DNA from: JBCCYM01 sp039190005
Lineage (GTDB): Bacteria; Pseudomonadota; Gammaproteobacteria; UBA12402
Assembly: GCA_039190005.1 (NCBI GenBank)
Contig: JBCCYM010000035.1
Location: forward strand, 1 to 18,806
Direction of reading: 5' to 3'
Length of the DNA stretch: 18,806 nucleotides
Under the pieces are notes generated by a model, which was given only the letters and a program-made list of their open reading frames with translations, had not been told where the DNA came from and made no database searches. Positions 1-7,348 of this stretch are shown piece by piece. Made by a program: the position numbers and the translations under genes. Position 1 is the first letter of the stretch, and every line of letters starts with the position of its first letter.

Positions 1-2
1 AC

Positions 3-836
3 AAAAATTTTGATGATAAAAAGTTTATAGATATTTATGGAAAATACTCAGGATTTACAGGAGGAAGCATAGGAAAATATACAAAAAAATTAGAACCAGG
101 AAATCCTGAAAGAGAGAATATAATAAAAGTCATATTTCTTCGTGCTTCTTTAAGTGATTATAAAAATCAACATGCAACGGCACGCACTTTGTCAAGAATG
201 GGATATCAAACATATAGGCTTAGTTCCCCAACATATGAAGAATCTATGCTTAAATACTTGTCAAAATCAGAGCAGAAAAAATTAGAATTAGAGAAAGAAA
301 ACGTTATATCAGAAGGCAAAAATAATAGAATATATAAAAAAAATGTATTCGCAGACGCGTATCAATACGCCAAAAAAAATAACGCTACTTTTGATCTTAA
401 GCTATACAAGGCTAATAAAATACCCAACCCGATGCTTTCAGTGGTGTTAGAATTTTATACAAAAGGTGACTTAGAAAAATATATTTTGAATTCAAATGCA
501 ATTTTTGGAATAGCAATGGCATTTGTGAAAAATATTAAGAGTGCGGAAAATAGAAAAAAATATTTAACTCAATACAAAAAAAATACTGGCAATGATAAAT
601 TAGATGTCAAAGCTATCTATAATCTTATTCAGAAAAGCGATGGTTCTCCCAAAAGTGCATACGAGATAAAACAATTAGAAATGAAGTATTTGAGTGCGCC
701 TCATATAAAAAGATTTGGATTAGGATCATTTTTAGAAAATTGGCAGATTAAAATATCAGACAAGGATAAAAAATACCGAGTTATTTTTGGTCAGAAAGAT
801 ACCAAAGAACTTTTAGGAAAATATTATAAGTATTAG
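3..836 (+). CDS. AT-rich hypothetical protein, 3' part only
   Basis: The frame is open from the first complete codon of the window to a TAG at 834-836 and contains no in-frame ATG before 198. The true start therefore very likely lies upstream, and at least 277 residues are present. A TTG at 189 or ATG at 198 could serve as a start, but the residues encoded before them look equally protein-like. The product is rich in Lys, Asn, Tyr and Ile, with no signal peptide, membrane segment or catalytic motif that I can recognise. Base composition is clearly more AT-rich than in the housekeeping genes that follow (bases 541-600 hold only about 14 G or C). This could mean horizontal acquisition, for example an accessory or effector-type gene, but I do not recognise the family and assign no function. 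It runs towards murB, with an 86-base gap. Confidence 0.6.
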   Translation, partial: KNFDDKKFIDIYGKYSGFTGGSIGKYTKKLEPGNPERENIIKVIFLRASLSDYKNQHATARTLSRMGYQTYRLSSPTYEESMLKYLSKSEQKKLELEKENVISEGKNNRIYKKNVFADAYQYAKKNNATFDLKLYKANKIPNPMLSVVLEFYTKGDLEKYILNSNAIFGIAMAFVKNIKSAENRKKYLTQYKKNTGNDKLDVKAIYNLIQKSDGSPKSAYEIKQLEMKYLSAPHIKRFGLGSFLENWQIKISDKDKKYRVIFGQKDTKELLGKYYKY

Positions 837-887
837 AGTAACTATTGAGTTACCTAACTGAATAATTTCTCCAGGAGTAATGTGCTT

Positions 888-914
888 TACCCGTCATATT
901 TGTCTGAACGGGTA
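888..914. terminator. Weak stem-loop between the convergent partial gene and murB
   Basis: TACCCGT (888-894) pairs with ACGGGTA (908-914) as a 7-bp stem with a 13-base loop, nine bases past the murB stop codon. There is no T-run on either side. It may mark the 3' end of the murB transcript, but it is not a classic intrinsic terminator. Confidence 0.25.
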
Positions 915-922
915 TAAACTTG

Positions 923-1792
923 CTAAGCCTCACCAATAATACGCACTTCTTTTTCCAGAGTGATGCCATATTTTTGTGCCACAGTATTAGCAATATAAAT
1001 TATAAGCTGTTCAATATCTGCAGCCGTTGCATTGCCGCGATTGACAATAAAATTAGCATGTTTATTCGATACTTCAGCGCCACCTATGTGAAAACCTTTT
1101 AAACCACAATCAGCAATCAAACGACCGGCAAAATCGCCAGGTGGATTGCGAAATACCGAGCCGCAACTTGGTAGGTTGGTGGGTTGCGTCGCGTGACGTT
1201 GCGCTAATAATTGATTGATTTTGTGTAATCCTGTTGTTTTATCACCAGGTGTGAGCTGGAAGTAGGCGCCGGTAAACCAAGCTTGATCATCAAACATTAC
1301 GTGACGGTAGCTGACTTTAAATGCCGATGGTTTTTTATTAAAGTATTTTCCTTTACGATCAATCAGCGAGACTTGTTTAATTAGCGACCAGGTTTCACTG
1401 CCAAAACAGCCAGCATTCATGGCGAGCGCGCCGCCAACCGTGCCGGGAATACCGGCAAAAAATTCCAATCCACTGAGATGCTGTCTTACGGCAAATCGAG
1501 CCACTTTGGCGCAGGGAACGCCAGCGCCGGCATAAACGATATTGTTATCCATGCGTTGCAGACTTGAAAGCGCTTTCAAGCTTAAAATAACTGTTGCGCG
1601 TACACCACCATCTCGTATTAAAGTATTGCTGCCTAAACCTAAAAATAGGACTGGTTTTTCTGTTGTTAGAGATTGTAAAAATAAGGATAAATCATCAAGA
1701 TCACTAGGGCGATAAACACAATCAGCCGGACCGCCTACTCGCCACGAAGTGTAAGCCGCCAGTGGATGATTTTTGTAATAGTCACCATTCAT
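923..1792 (-). CDS. murB: UDP-N-acetylenolpyruvoylglucosamine reductase, type II
   Basis: This FAD enzyme reduces UDP-GlcNAc-enolpyruvate to UDP-MurNAc with NADPH, the second committed step of cytoplasmic peptidoglycan precursor synthesis. At 289 residues it is shorter than E. coli MurB and has the compact type II form. Visible motifs are SWRVGGPAD (16-24) and GLGSNTLIRDGG (52-63) for FAD binding, GIPGTVGGALAMNAG (114-128), Arg163 in the SYR motif, the proton-donor Ser212 in GSVFRNP (211-217), and Glu282 in LEKEVRIIG near the C-terminus. ATG at 1790-1792 gives the normal N-terminus. It is the last gene of murG-murC-murB. It lies 153 bases after murC instead of abutting it, with a perfect inverted repeat in the gap. 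In many relatives ddl, ftsQ, ftsA and ftsZ follow murB; here an unrelated gene faces it. Confidence 0.97.
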   Translation of the reverse strand: MNGDYYKNHPLAAYTSWRVGGPADCVYRPSDLDDLSLFLQSLTTEKPVLFLGLGSNTLIRDGGVRATVILSLKALSSLQRMDNNIVYAGAGVPCAKVARFAVRQHLSGLEFFAGIPGTVGGALAMNAGCFGSETWSLIKQVSLIDRKGKYFNKKPSAFKVSYRHVMFDDQAWFTGAYFQLTPGDKTTGLHKINQLLAQRHATQPTNLPSCGSVFRNPPGDFAGRLIADCGLKGFHIGGAEVSNKHANFIVNRGNATAADIEQLIIYIANTVAQKYGITLEKEVRIIGEA

Positions 1793-1815
1793 GTCTTGTT
1801 GTATTTATCGTTAGC

Positions 1816-1902
1816 CGTCATTCCCGCGCAGGCGGGAATCCAGGAGAAAAATGTATATGCCTGTGGTTTGTTCGCTGGATTCCCGCCTGCGCGGGAATGA
1901 CG
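1816..1902. repeat. Perfect 28-bp inverted repeat between murC and murB
   Basis: The left arm (1816-1843) begins CGTCATTCCCGCGCAGGCGG and the right arm (1875-1902) is its exact reverse complement, with a 31-base spacer. Each arm also has an internal GC-rich dyad (ATTCCCGC/GCGGGAAT). This looks like the dispersed intergenic 'GTCATTCCCGC' repeat found across many proteobacteria, present as a facing pair. In the murC-murB transcript it would fold into a very strong hairpin and could limit read-through or protect mRNA. The open frame that crosses it on the plus strand (with HSRAGGNP and PACAGMT) is a translation of the repeat, not a gene. Confidence 0.93.
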
Positions 1903-1945
1903 AGAATGGTTTGTTGCTTTGTTAACTTCTTTCATAGTTTAGCAT

Positions 1946-3340
1946 TTATATTGTATAGACTAATTGACCAATATCCCCCGCACCTTGCAGCAATAATATA
2001 CTGTTATCATACAGTGTTTCGGTTAATTCACGTATCACATTGTCTAATGAGGCAATATAATACACAGCGCAGTTGTTTTTTTTAAGCAGTTGTTGATAAA
2101 GTTGGTCACTGCTGATACCGGTGCTATTGGTTTCATGGGCGGCATAGATTGGCAAAAGATAAAGTTGATCAACCGTGGAGAGTACCGTTATAAATTGATC
2201 AAACAAGGCGGCGGTGCGACTGTAACGGTGAGGTTGAAACACCATAGCGATTGGTTTTGCTGGCCAATTCTGCCGTACTGTGTCAATAACTGCCGCCAAT
2301 TCATGCGGATGATGACCGTAATCATGAATGATCTCAGTTGTTACTGTTTTAAACTGTCTGATGCCTAAATATTCAAAACGTCGTTGCACGCCTTTGAAGT
2401 GTTTTAGACTGTTGTCAATTGTGGTCGTGTTGACGCCAAGATAATCCGCAACAATAATAGCCGCCAAGGCATTTAAGATATTATATCCGCCGGGTATATT
2501 GAGCTTGGTAGACAGAAATGGCCGCTGTTTTTTAATCACTTCAAAACAACTGTTGCCTTGTGCTGATTGTATATTGCTGGCATACACATCAGCATGTTCA
2601 GTTGTGCCATAGCTTATCAGTTGACACTTGTTGTTTTTGATCTGTGGCAGTATGTTTCGAATGGTTTCATCATCACAACATAACACCAATAAACCATCAT
2701 CTGGCATTTTTTCGATAAAGCCAATAAACGCCTGAGTGAGTTTTGCAAAATCATTATCATAATACACTAAATGGTCGCGACTAATACTGGTGATGATAGC
2801 AATGTTTGTTTTCAATTGTAAAAAAGAGCCATCACTTTCATCACCTTCGGCAATAAAATAGTGACCCGAACCGAGTTTATTATTAGTCATGATACTGTTT
2901 AGACAACCGCCAATGGCAAAACCTGGTGATTGATTAGCCTGCATTAATATATCCGCAATTAAAGCGGTGGTAGTGGTTTTGCCATGAGAACCTATCACGG
3001 TAATGGTGTGTTTGTAGCGCTGTGCCAGTTGCGCCAGTAGTGCGCCACGCTTAACAATGGGCAGAGATTTTTGTCGCGCGGCAAGATATTCGGGATTATC
3101 TTGCTTGATTGCTGAAGAGATCACCACAATATCAGCAAGATCGAGATTTTGCCTATGATGCTGTTGGTAAATCACCGCCCCTAGTTGCTGTAATCGCTTG
3201 GTGTTATCATTCAAACATTGATCGGAACCACTGACCTGATAGTGATCCTTTCGCAGTAATTCAGCCAATGCCGACATACCGGCACCGCCAATACCAACAA
3301 AATGAAAACGTACTGTATTGTCAAAAAGCGATTCAAACAT
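1946..3340 (-). CDS. murC: UDP-N-acetylmuramate--L-alanine ligase
   Basis: This cytoplasmic ATP-dependent ligase adds L-Ala to UDP-MurNAc, starting the peptide stem. The 464 residues show the complete Mur ligase plan: an N-terminal UDP-binding GIGGAGMSALAELL (16-29), ATP P-loop GSHGKTTTT (117-125), EGDESDGSF (165-173), the Asp-His pair at 189-190, the NILNALAA segment, and the C-terminal DYGHHPHELAAV and FQPHRYSRT motifs. A GAGDIGQLV segment lies near the end. The stretch just before the Asp-His pair reads TSISRDHLVYYD, where the family usually has an N-I-E/D-x-DH-x-D pattern, so some flanking residues differ. The start overlaps the end of murG by 8 bases, indicating translational coupling. 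Length and motifs are intact, so the gene looks functional. Confidence 0.97.
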   Translation of the reverse strand: MFESLFDNTVRFHFVGIGGAGMSALAELLRKDHYQVSGSDQCLNDNTKRLQQLGAVIYQQHHRQNLDLADIVVISSAIKQDNPEYLAARQKSLPIVKRGALLAQLAQRYKHTITVIGSHGKTTTTALIADILMQANQSPGFAIGGCLNSIMTNNKLGSGHYFIAEGDESDGSFLQLKTNIAIITSISRDHLVYYDNDFAKLTQAFIGFIEKMPDDGLLVLCCDDETIRNILPQIKNNKCQLISYGTTEHADVYASNIQSAQGNSCFEVIKKQRPFLSTKLNIPGGYNILNALAAIIVADYLGVNTTTIDNSLKHFKGVQRRFEYLGIRQFKTVTTEIIHDYGHHPHELAAVIDTVRQNWPAKPIAMVFQPHRYSRTAALFDQFITVLSTVDQLYLLPIYAAHETNSTGISSDQLYQQLLKKNNCAVYYIASLDNVIRELTETLYDNSILLLQGAGDIGQLVYTI

Positions 3341-4394
3341 GTAACAATTCTTGGGTGAGTGTTCGCGCGGCGTCGGTTTTGCGTAATTGATACGCTTTTA
3401 TGGCCATGGCTTGCAATTTGTCATTGTTAATGAGTTCTTGTATTGTCTCGGCTAAATAGGCGGCGTTTAATTGTGTTTGTGGTAATAGTAACGCCGCGCC
3501 GGCATCTGTGAGGAATTTGGCATTATAGGTTTGATGGTCATCGACAGCGCCGGGAAAAGGGATAAGAATAGCCGCAATGCCCGCGGCGGCGAGTTCACTT
3601 ACGGTCATCGAGCCGGCACGACAAATAACCAGATCGGCCCAACAATAGATTTCTGCCATATCGCTGACAAAAGGGAAAATATCCGCGTTCAGTCCTCGTT
3701 GCTGATAATGACGTTTGGTGATATCAACATGGCGTGAACCACATTGATGTTTAATTTCGATAGGATGATCAAGTTGCGCTAACGCTTCGGGCACAATGGT
3801 ATTTAATATCAACGCGCCTTGACTGCCGCCCAGTATGGCTATTCGCACACTAGAATGCGGTACTAAGAAACGTTCTGTGGGTGAGGGGATTGCACAGATT
3901 GTGGTTGGCAGTGGATTGCCGATGTATTGTCTATTTTTAAATGCGGGTTTCGTGTTAGGAAAAGCGGTAAATACATGTTTAGCAAGATGTGATAGGGATT
4001 TATTGGTAAAGCCAGCAATGGTGTTTTGTTCATGGATCACTAAGGGCACGCGAAACAACCAAGCTGTTATGCCGCCGGGCATTGCCACAAATCCCCCCAT
4101 GCTGAGTACCAGTTGCGGACGAAAGCGACGATAAATGCGAAAACATTGCCACAGCGAACGGCAGACCAGATAAGGCGTGGCCAGCAGGCGTTTTATGCCT
4201 GACCGGCGTATGGCTTTCATGGTAATGAGGAATAAAGGAATTCGCGCTTTGTTGACTAATTTTTCTTCCAGACCATAGCGTGTGCCCAGCCAGGCGACGG
4301 TACAACCTTGTTGCTGGAGTTGTTCGGCGACAACAAGTGCCGGAATAATGTGTCCGCCAGTGCCGCCCGCCATAATTAGAATTCGTTTACTCAT
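3333..4394 (-). CDS. murG: Lipid II synthase: UDP-GlcNAc--MurNAc-(pentapeptide)-PP-undecaprenol GlcNAc transferase
   Basis: MurG acts at the inner face of the cytoplasmic membrane and converts lipid I to lipid II using UDP-GlcNAc. The 353 residues match the usual family size. They carry the glycine-rich loops GGTGGHIIPAL (10-20), MGGFVAMPGG (99-108) and GGSQGA (189-194), the HEQN segment (121-124), and the donor-binding motif CRAGSMTVSELAAAG (258-272) with Glu267. A conserved FPGAVDDHQTYNA follows at 280-292. ATG at 4392-4394 gives the expected N-terminus, although no strong ribosome binding site is visible before it. It is first in the murG-murC-murB unit and diverges from trmD across only 40 bases. 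The upstream partners usual in this cluster (mraY, murD, ftsW) are absent. Confidence 0.97.
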   Translation of the reverse strand: MSKRILIMAGGTGGHIIPALVVAEQLQQQGCTVAWLGTRYGLEEKLVNKARIPLFLITMKAIRRSGIKRLLATPYLVCRSLWQCFRIYRRFRPQLVLSMGGFVAMPGGITAWLFRVPLVIHEQNTIAGFTNKSLSHLAKHVFTAFPNTKPAFKNRQYIGNPLPTTICAIPSPTERFLVPHSSVRIAILGGSQGALILNTIVPEALAQLDHPIEIKHQCGSRHVDITKRHYQQRGLNADIFPFVSDMAEIYCWADLVICRAGSMTVSELAAAGIAAILIPFPGAVDDHQTYNAKFLTDAGAALLLPQTQLNAAYLAETIQELINNDKLQAMAIKAYQLRKTDAARTLTQELLHV

Positions 4395-4404
4395 CTTGCG
4401 CTAC

Positions 4405-4410
4405 TATAAT
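4405..4410 (+). promoter_or_regulatory. Possible -10 element for trmD-rplS
   Basis: A perfect TATAAT lies in the 40-base gap between murG and trmD, about 24 bases before the trmD ATG. At normal spacing the -35 region would fall inside the murG start (4382-4387) and matches poorly, so the call rests on the -10 alone. Confidence 0.3.
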
Positions 4411-4434
4411 ATTTTTATTAAGCTATTGCTCATC

Positions 4435-5172
4435 ATGCTTAATATCGGTTTAATTACCTTATTTCCGGAAATATTTAACTGTTTGCACTATAGCATACCT
4501 GATCGTGCCTTAAAACAGCAGCTGGCGCGATTGTATTTCTGGAATCCACGCGATTTTACCACCGACAAGCATCAACAGGTGGATGATAAACCTTATGGTG
4601 GCGGGCCTGGCATGTTGATGAAAGTGGCGCCCTTGCGTCGAGCAATTAACGCGGCAAAAGCTGAGCTACCTACTGCCAGAACAGTGTATTTATCACCACA
4701 AGGCAAGTTATTCAAGCAGTCTGTCGCCAAAGAAATTATTGATAAGAATCAATCACTTATTTTAATTTCCGGTCGTTATGAAGGACTGGATGAACGTCTG
4801 CTTGGTCGCGATATTGATGAAGAATGGTCGATTGGTGATTATGTCTTATCAGGTGGGGAATTGGCGGCCGCAGTGCTTATTGATGCCCTGTTGCGATTAC
4901 TGCCGGGCGTGGTTGGCGACCCTAATTCTGTCATTCAGGACTCTTTTTATGATGACTTATTGGATTATCCGCAGTATACTCGTCCGAAAGTTATAGACGG
5001 CGATGCTGTTCCTGATGTATTATTGCGAGGTAATCATGCAGAAATCGCTCAATGGCGACGCAAACAGGCTTTGGGGAGAACTTGGTTAAGGCGCCCTGAT
5101 TTATTGCAAGAAAAAGTACTGAGCGTTGAAGATCAGGCATTGCTGAGAACGTTTATTGATGAAAATAAGTGA
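4435..5172 (+). CDS. trmD: tRNA (guanine-N1-)-methyltransferase, m1G37
   Basis: TrmD transfers a methyl group from S-adenosylmethionine to G37 of tRNAs reading CUN, CCN and CGG codons, preventing +1 frameshifting. From ATG at 4435 the product has 245 residues, starting LNIGLITLFPEIF as the family does. The open frame extends upstream to 4282, but that part lies opposite murG and is not family-like. SPOUT trefoil-knot motifs are clear: YGGGPGM (54-60), LSPQG (86-90), GRYEGLDER (113-121) and SIGDYVLSGGE (132-142). Arg154 and Asp169 sit at the catalytic positions known from E. coli. LDYPQYTRP follows at 177-185. rplS begins 10 bases after the stop. The usual upstream partners rpsP and rimM are missing, because murG abuts on the other strand. 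A tRNA-Leu(CAG), a substrate class of TrmD, lies downstream. Confidence 0.96.
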   Translation: MLNIGLITLFPEIFNCLHYSIPDRALKQQLARLYFWNPRDFTTDKHQQVDDKPYGGGPGMLMKVAPLRRAINAAKAELPTARTVYLSPQGKLFKQSVAKEIIDKNQSLILISGRYEGLDERLLGRDIDEEWSIGDYVLSGGELAAAVLIDALLRLLPGVVGDPNSVIQDSFYDDLLDYPQYTRPKVIDGDAVPDVLLRGNHAEIAQWRRKQALGRTWLRRPDLLQEKVLSVEDQALLRTFIDENK

Positions 5173-5182
5173 GAGAGAAAAA

Positions 5183-5602
5183 ATGAACATTATAGATACA
5201 TTGGAACAAGAACAGGTCAAAGAAATTCCCGCGTTTGGTGCCGGGGATTCTGTGGCGGTAGAGGTGCGCGTCAAAGAAGGTGAGCGGGAGCGGTTGCAGA
5301 AATTTGAAGGTGTTGTCATTGCTAAACGCAAGCGTGGTTTAAATTCATCATTTACTGTTCGCAAAGTTTCTCATGGTGAGGGTGTTGAACGTGTGTTTCA
5401 AACCCATAGTCCAAGTATTGCCAGCATTGAGGTGAAACGGTTTGGTGATGTTCGTCGCGCTAAGCTTTACTATTTGCGTGATCGTAGTGGCCGTTCCGCG
5501 CGGATTAAAGAGAAAATTACTAAAAAAGTAGTTAAGGGAACGCGTCAAGAATCGGTTAAAGCAAAGCCGGTCACTACTGAAACTAAAGGCGAGACTGCCT
5601 AA
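5183..5602 (+). CDS. rplS: 50S ribosomal protein L19 with C-terminal extension
   Basis: L19 sits at the interface of the 30S and 50S subunits. From ATG at 5183, preceded by a GAGAGAG ribosome binding site at 5171, the product has 139 residues. The family core is complete: FEGVVIAKRKRGLNSSFTVR (41-60), GEGVERVFQTHSP (65-77), and KLYYLRDRSGRSARIKEKI up to residue 112. E. coli L19 ends at about this point with 115 residues. Here an extra Lys-, Thr- and Glu-rich tail of about 27 residues (113-139) follows, with no domain I can name. The gene is 10 bases behind trmD and surely co-transcribed with it. Its stop codon lies inside a small terminator hairpin. Confidence 0.96.
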   Translation: MNIIDTLEQEQVKEIPAFGAGDSVAVEVRVKEGERERLQKFEGVVIAKRKRGLNSSFTVRKVSHGEGVERVFQTHSPSIASIEVKRFGDVRRAKLYYLRDRSGRSARIKEKITKKVVKGTRQESVKAKPVTTETKGETA

Positions 5603-5614
5603 CAGGCATTTTTT
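5596..5614 (+). terminator. Intrinsic terminator overlapping the rplS stop
   Basis: TGCCT (5596-5600), loop AAC, AGGCA (5604-5608), then six T (5609-5614). The rplS stop codon TAA (5600-5602) lies in the hairpin loop. The stem is only 5 bp, so termination may be partial. Confidence 0.55.
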
Positions 5615-5626
5615 AAAGTAAGAAAT

Positions 5627-5775
5627 CTCTCCCGCTTGCGGGAGAGTCAGGAGGCGATGGGGAATCCAAAGGGGAGCAATGCAATGCTTCCCTTTGGTCG
5701 CCGTCGGCGCGAACTTGCTTCGCGCAGGCGAAATTAAATAAGAAAACAATCTCGGTCGCTTGCGACCGAGTTGTT
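5627..5775. repeat. Cluster of four hairpins between rplS and tRNA-Leu
   Basis: Four stem-loops follow each other in 149 bases. (1) 5627-5646: a 9-bp perfect stem CTCTCCCGC/GCGGGAGAG around TT. (2) 5666-5697: a 13-bp stem, CCAAAGGGGAGCA with TGCTTCCCTTTGG, having one G-T wobble. (3) 5707-5725: GCGCGAA/TTCGCGC, a 7-bp stem. (4) 5751-5770: CTCGGTCGC/GCGACCGAG, again 9 bp around TT, extendable to 5745-5775 by AACAA/TTGTT with one bulged base. Units 1 and 4 share the same design (CTC...CGC-TT-GCG...GAG) with different middles. None has a T-run. They resemble dispersed intergenic repeats. The minus-strand open frame across them has no sign of being a gene. Confidence 0.85.
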
Positions 5776-5849
5776 GAACAAAATGTTATAAATATTCTCT
5801 GGTATCGATAAGCTTAGCCATCCACGCGCTGAGCCAGACTAAGAATAAA

Positions 5850-5936
5850 GCCGAGGTGGCGGAATTGGTAGACGCGCAAGCTTCAGGTGTTTGTGGGGGC
5901 AACCCCGTGGAGGTTCAAGTCCTCTCCTCGGCACCA
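5850..5936 (+). tRNA. tRNA-Leu (anticodon CAG)
   Basis: The acceptor stem GCCGAGG (5850-5856) pairs with CCTCGGC (5926-5932), followed by discriminator A and an encoded CCA (5934-5936). The anticodon stem CAAGC/GTTTG (5877-5881, 5889-5893) closes the loop TTCAGGT with anticodon CAG at 5884-5886, reading CUG. A long variable arm (GGGG-CAAC-CCCG region) marks it as a class II tRNA, and the T-arm is GGAGG-TTCAAGT-CCTCT. The layout closely follows E. coli tRNA-Leu(CAG). Six T directly after the CCA (5937-5942) may help end transcription. Confidence 0.97.
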
Positions 5937-6115
5937 TTTTTTATCTATTTATTCATATAGAATACTTGCCCTGTGACACAAGGATTGCTTATTTACACGT
6001 GATAATTTTTTTGATAAACTCAACACACTATCATGAATTGTAAGTTATTTGATATTGCCAATGAAACTTTGTCAGTTAAGCGAATCGTCCAATTATTATA
6101 ATAAAGAGAGGGAAT

Positions 6116-7342
6116 ATGATTAAAAATAAACTAAAGAAATGGGTGCTAAGTGCTGCTTCTGTACTGTTGTTATGTTGTGTAACTTTTTCCTATGCCAGCA
6201 CGGAGGATAATGATCCTGTTCTTTCCGCGAATAATACCTCATCTGTCATATACATTGGCGTTATTTATAGTTTTAATGGTGAATTTCAACCTTTTGCCGT
6301 ACCATCGATTCGCGGTGTTGACATCGCGCTGCATCAGTTAAACGATGCTGGCGGCATTGATGGCCATCCTGTTGAAGCAATTACACTAAATGCCATGTCC
6401 AATGAAGATGTCGCGCGTGATGTGGCACAGAAAGTGGCGGGTATCAAAGATGTTAAAATCGCTATAGGTTTAAACGCGGATAATATGCTAGCAGCGGTTA
6501 TGCCTGAATTTGTCCGTTACAATAAACTGTTTATTACGTCTGGCGCGACTTCTGATAGTTTGCCTGAAAAATATTCCGATCACCTTATTCTCACCGCGTT
6601 TACCGATGCGATGCAGGGTAACGCGGCGGCATCATTCGCGGTGAATACCTTAAAAGCGAAAGACGCTCTGGTTGTGACTGATACGCATCTTCGTTACGCT
6701 CAAAATGTAACCGCAGCTTTTGAATCGAAAATTAAGGCCTTGAAAGGAAAAGTTATTTACAGTACAGGATTTTCTGATGGTCATTTAGAGACTTCTAAAT
6801 TGGTGCAAGAGCTGAGTAAGTATCGTGATCAAGCCCAGGTTATTTATTTTGCCGGTAACGATGTGGATGCCAGAAACGCGATTATTGCTCTAAGAAAAGC
6901 CGGTTTCAAACAAGCTGTTGTTGGTCCGGATGGTTTTGACGCGCCGGAGTTGGTTGGGGCGACTGATCCTGAAATTGAAAATGTGTATTTTACTACCCAC
7001 GCAGTACTTATTCCTGGTCAGACAAAATCAGAGACCACGATGAAGTTTATGAATGAATTTAAAAAACAGTACCATGTCTATCCTAAAAGCGCGTTTTCAG
7101 CCTTAGCGTATGATTCAGTGATGTTGGCGGCAAAAGCAATCAAAGAGACGATGAGCACGAAGGCGGCTAGTAAAAGCGATATTAATACCCATGATCTTTA
7201 TAAGGTGCTGCATAATCTAAAAGATTTTTCTGGAGCGAGTAGCATGATTTCTTATCATGACAGTAATATACCGACTAAAGATATTTACGTCATGAAAATT
7301 AATCATGGCAAACGTGAGTTGGTTAAAACAATACAATCATAA
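6116..7342 (+). CDS. Periplasmic ligand-binding protein, branched-chain amino acid (LivJ-like) family
   Basis: This is an exported substrate-binding protein of the type I periplasmic fold (Peripla_BP_6 / LivJ-like) that would hand a small ligand to an ABC transporter. The 408 residues begin with a Lys-rich n-region, a hydrophobic core and a probable signal peptidase I site after SYA (about residue 27). There is no lipobox. Family features are YIGVIYSFNGEF (45-56), a GVDIALHQLNDAGGIDG helix-turn segment, the LFITSGATSDSL ligand loop, a VVGPDGFDAPELV segment, and FSALAYDSVMLAAKAI. The ATG at 6116 follows a GAGAGGGA ribosome binding site. No permease or ATPase gene lies beside it, so it is an orphan and its ligand cannot be read from context. 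A sensory role instead of transport is possible. The tandem repeat at 7349 follows the stop. Confidence 0.85.
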   Translation: MIKNKLKKWVLSAASVLLLCCVTFSYASTEDNDPVLSANNTSSVIYIGVIYSFNGEFQPFAVPSIRGVDIALHQLNDAGGIDGHPVEAITLNAMSNEDVARDVAQKVAGIKDVKIAIGLNADNMLAAVMPEFVRYNKLFITSGATSDSLPEKYSDHLILTAFTDAMQGNAAASFAVNTLKAKDALVVTDTHLRYAQNVTAAFESKIKALKGKVIYSTGFSDGHLETSKLVQELSKYRDQAQVIYFAGNDVDARNAIIALRKAGFKQAVVGPDGFDAPELVGATDPEIENVYFTTHAVLIPGQTKSETTMKFMNEFKKQYHVYPKSAFSALAYDSVMLAAKAIKETMSTKAASKSDINTHDLYKVLHNLKDFSGASSMISYHDSNIPTKDIYVMKINHGKRELVKTIQS

Positions 7343-7348
7343 TAAGGT

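Noticed and set aside
1762..2085. Open frame across the murC-murB gap with RAGGNP and PACAGMT motifs
   Set aside because: It is the translation of the dispersed inverted repeat and continues antisense to murC; such frames are a well-known annotation artefact.
4282..4434. N-terminal extension of trmD
   Set aside because: The extra codons run opposite to murG and do not resemble TrmD, whose normal N-terminus begins at 4435.
5348..5749. Minus-strand frame of 133 codons over rplS and the hairpin array
   Set aside because: Half lies antisense to rplS and half translates repeat hairpins; it has no ribosome binding site and no family resemblance.
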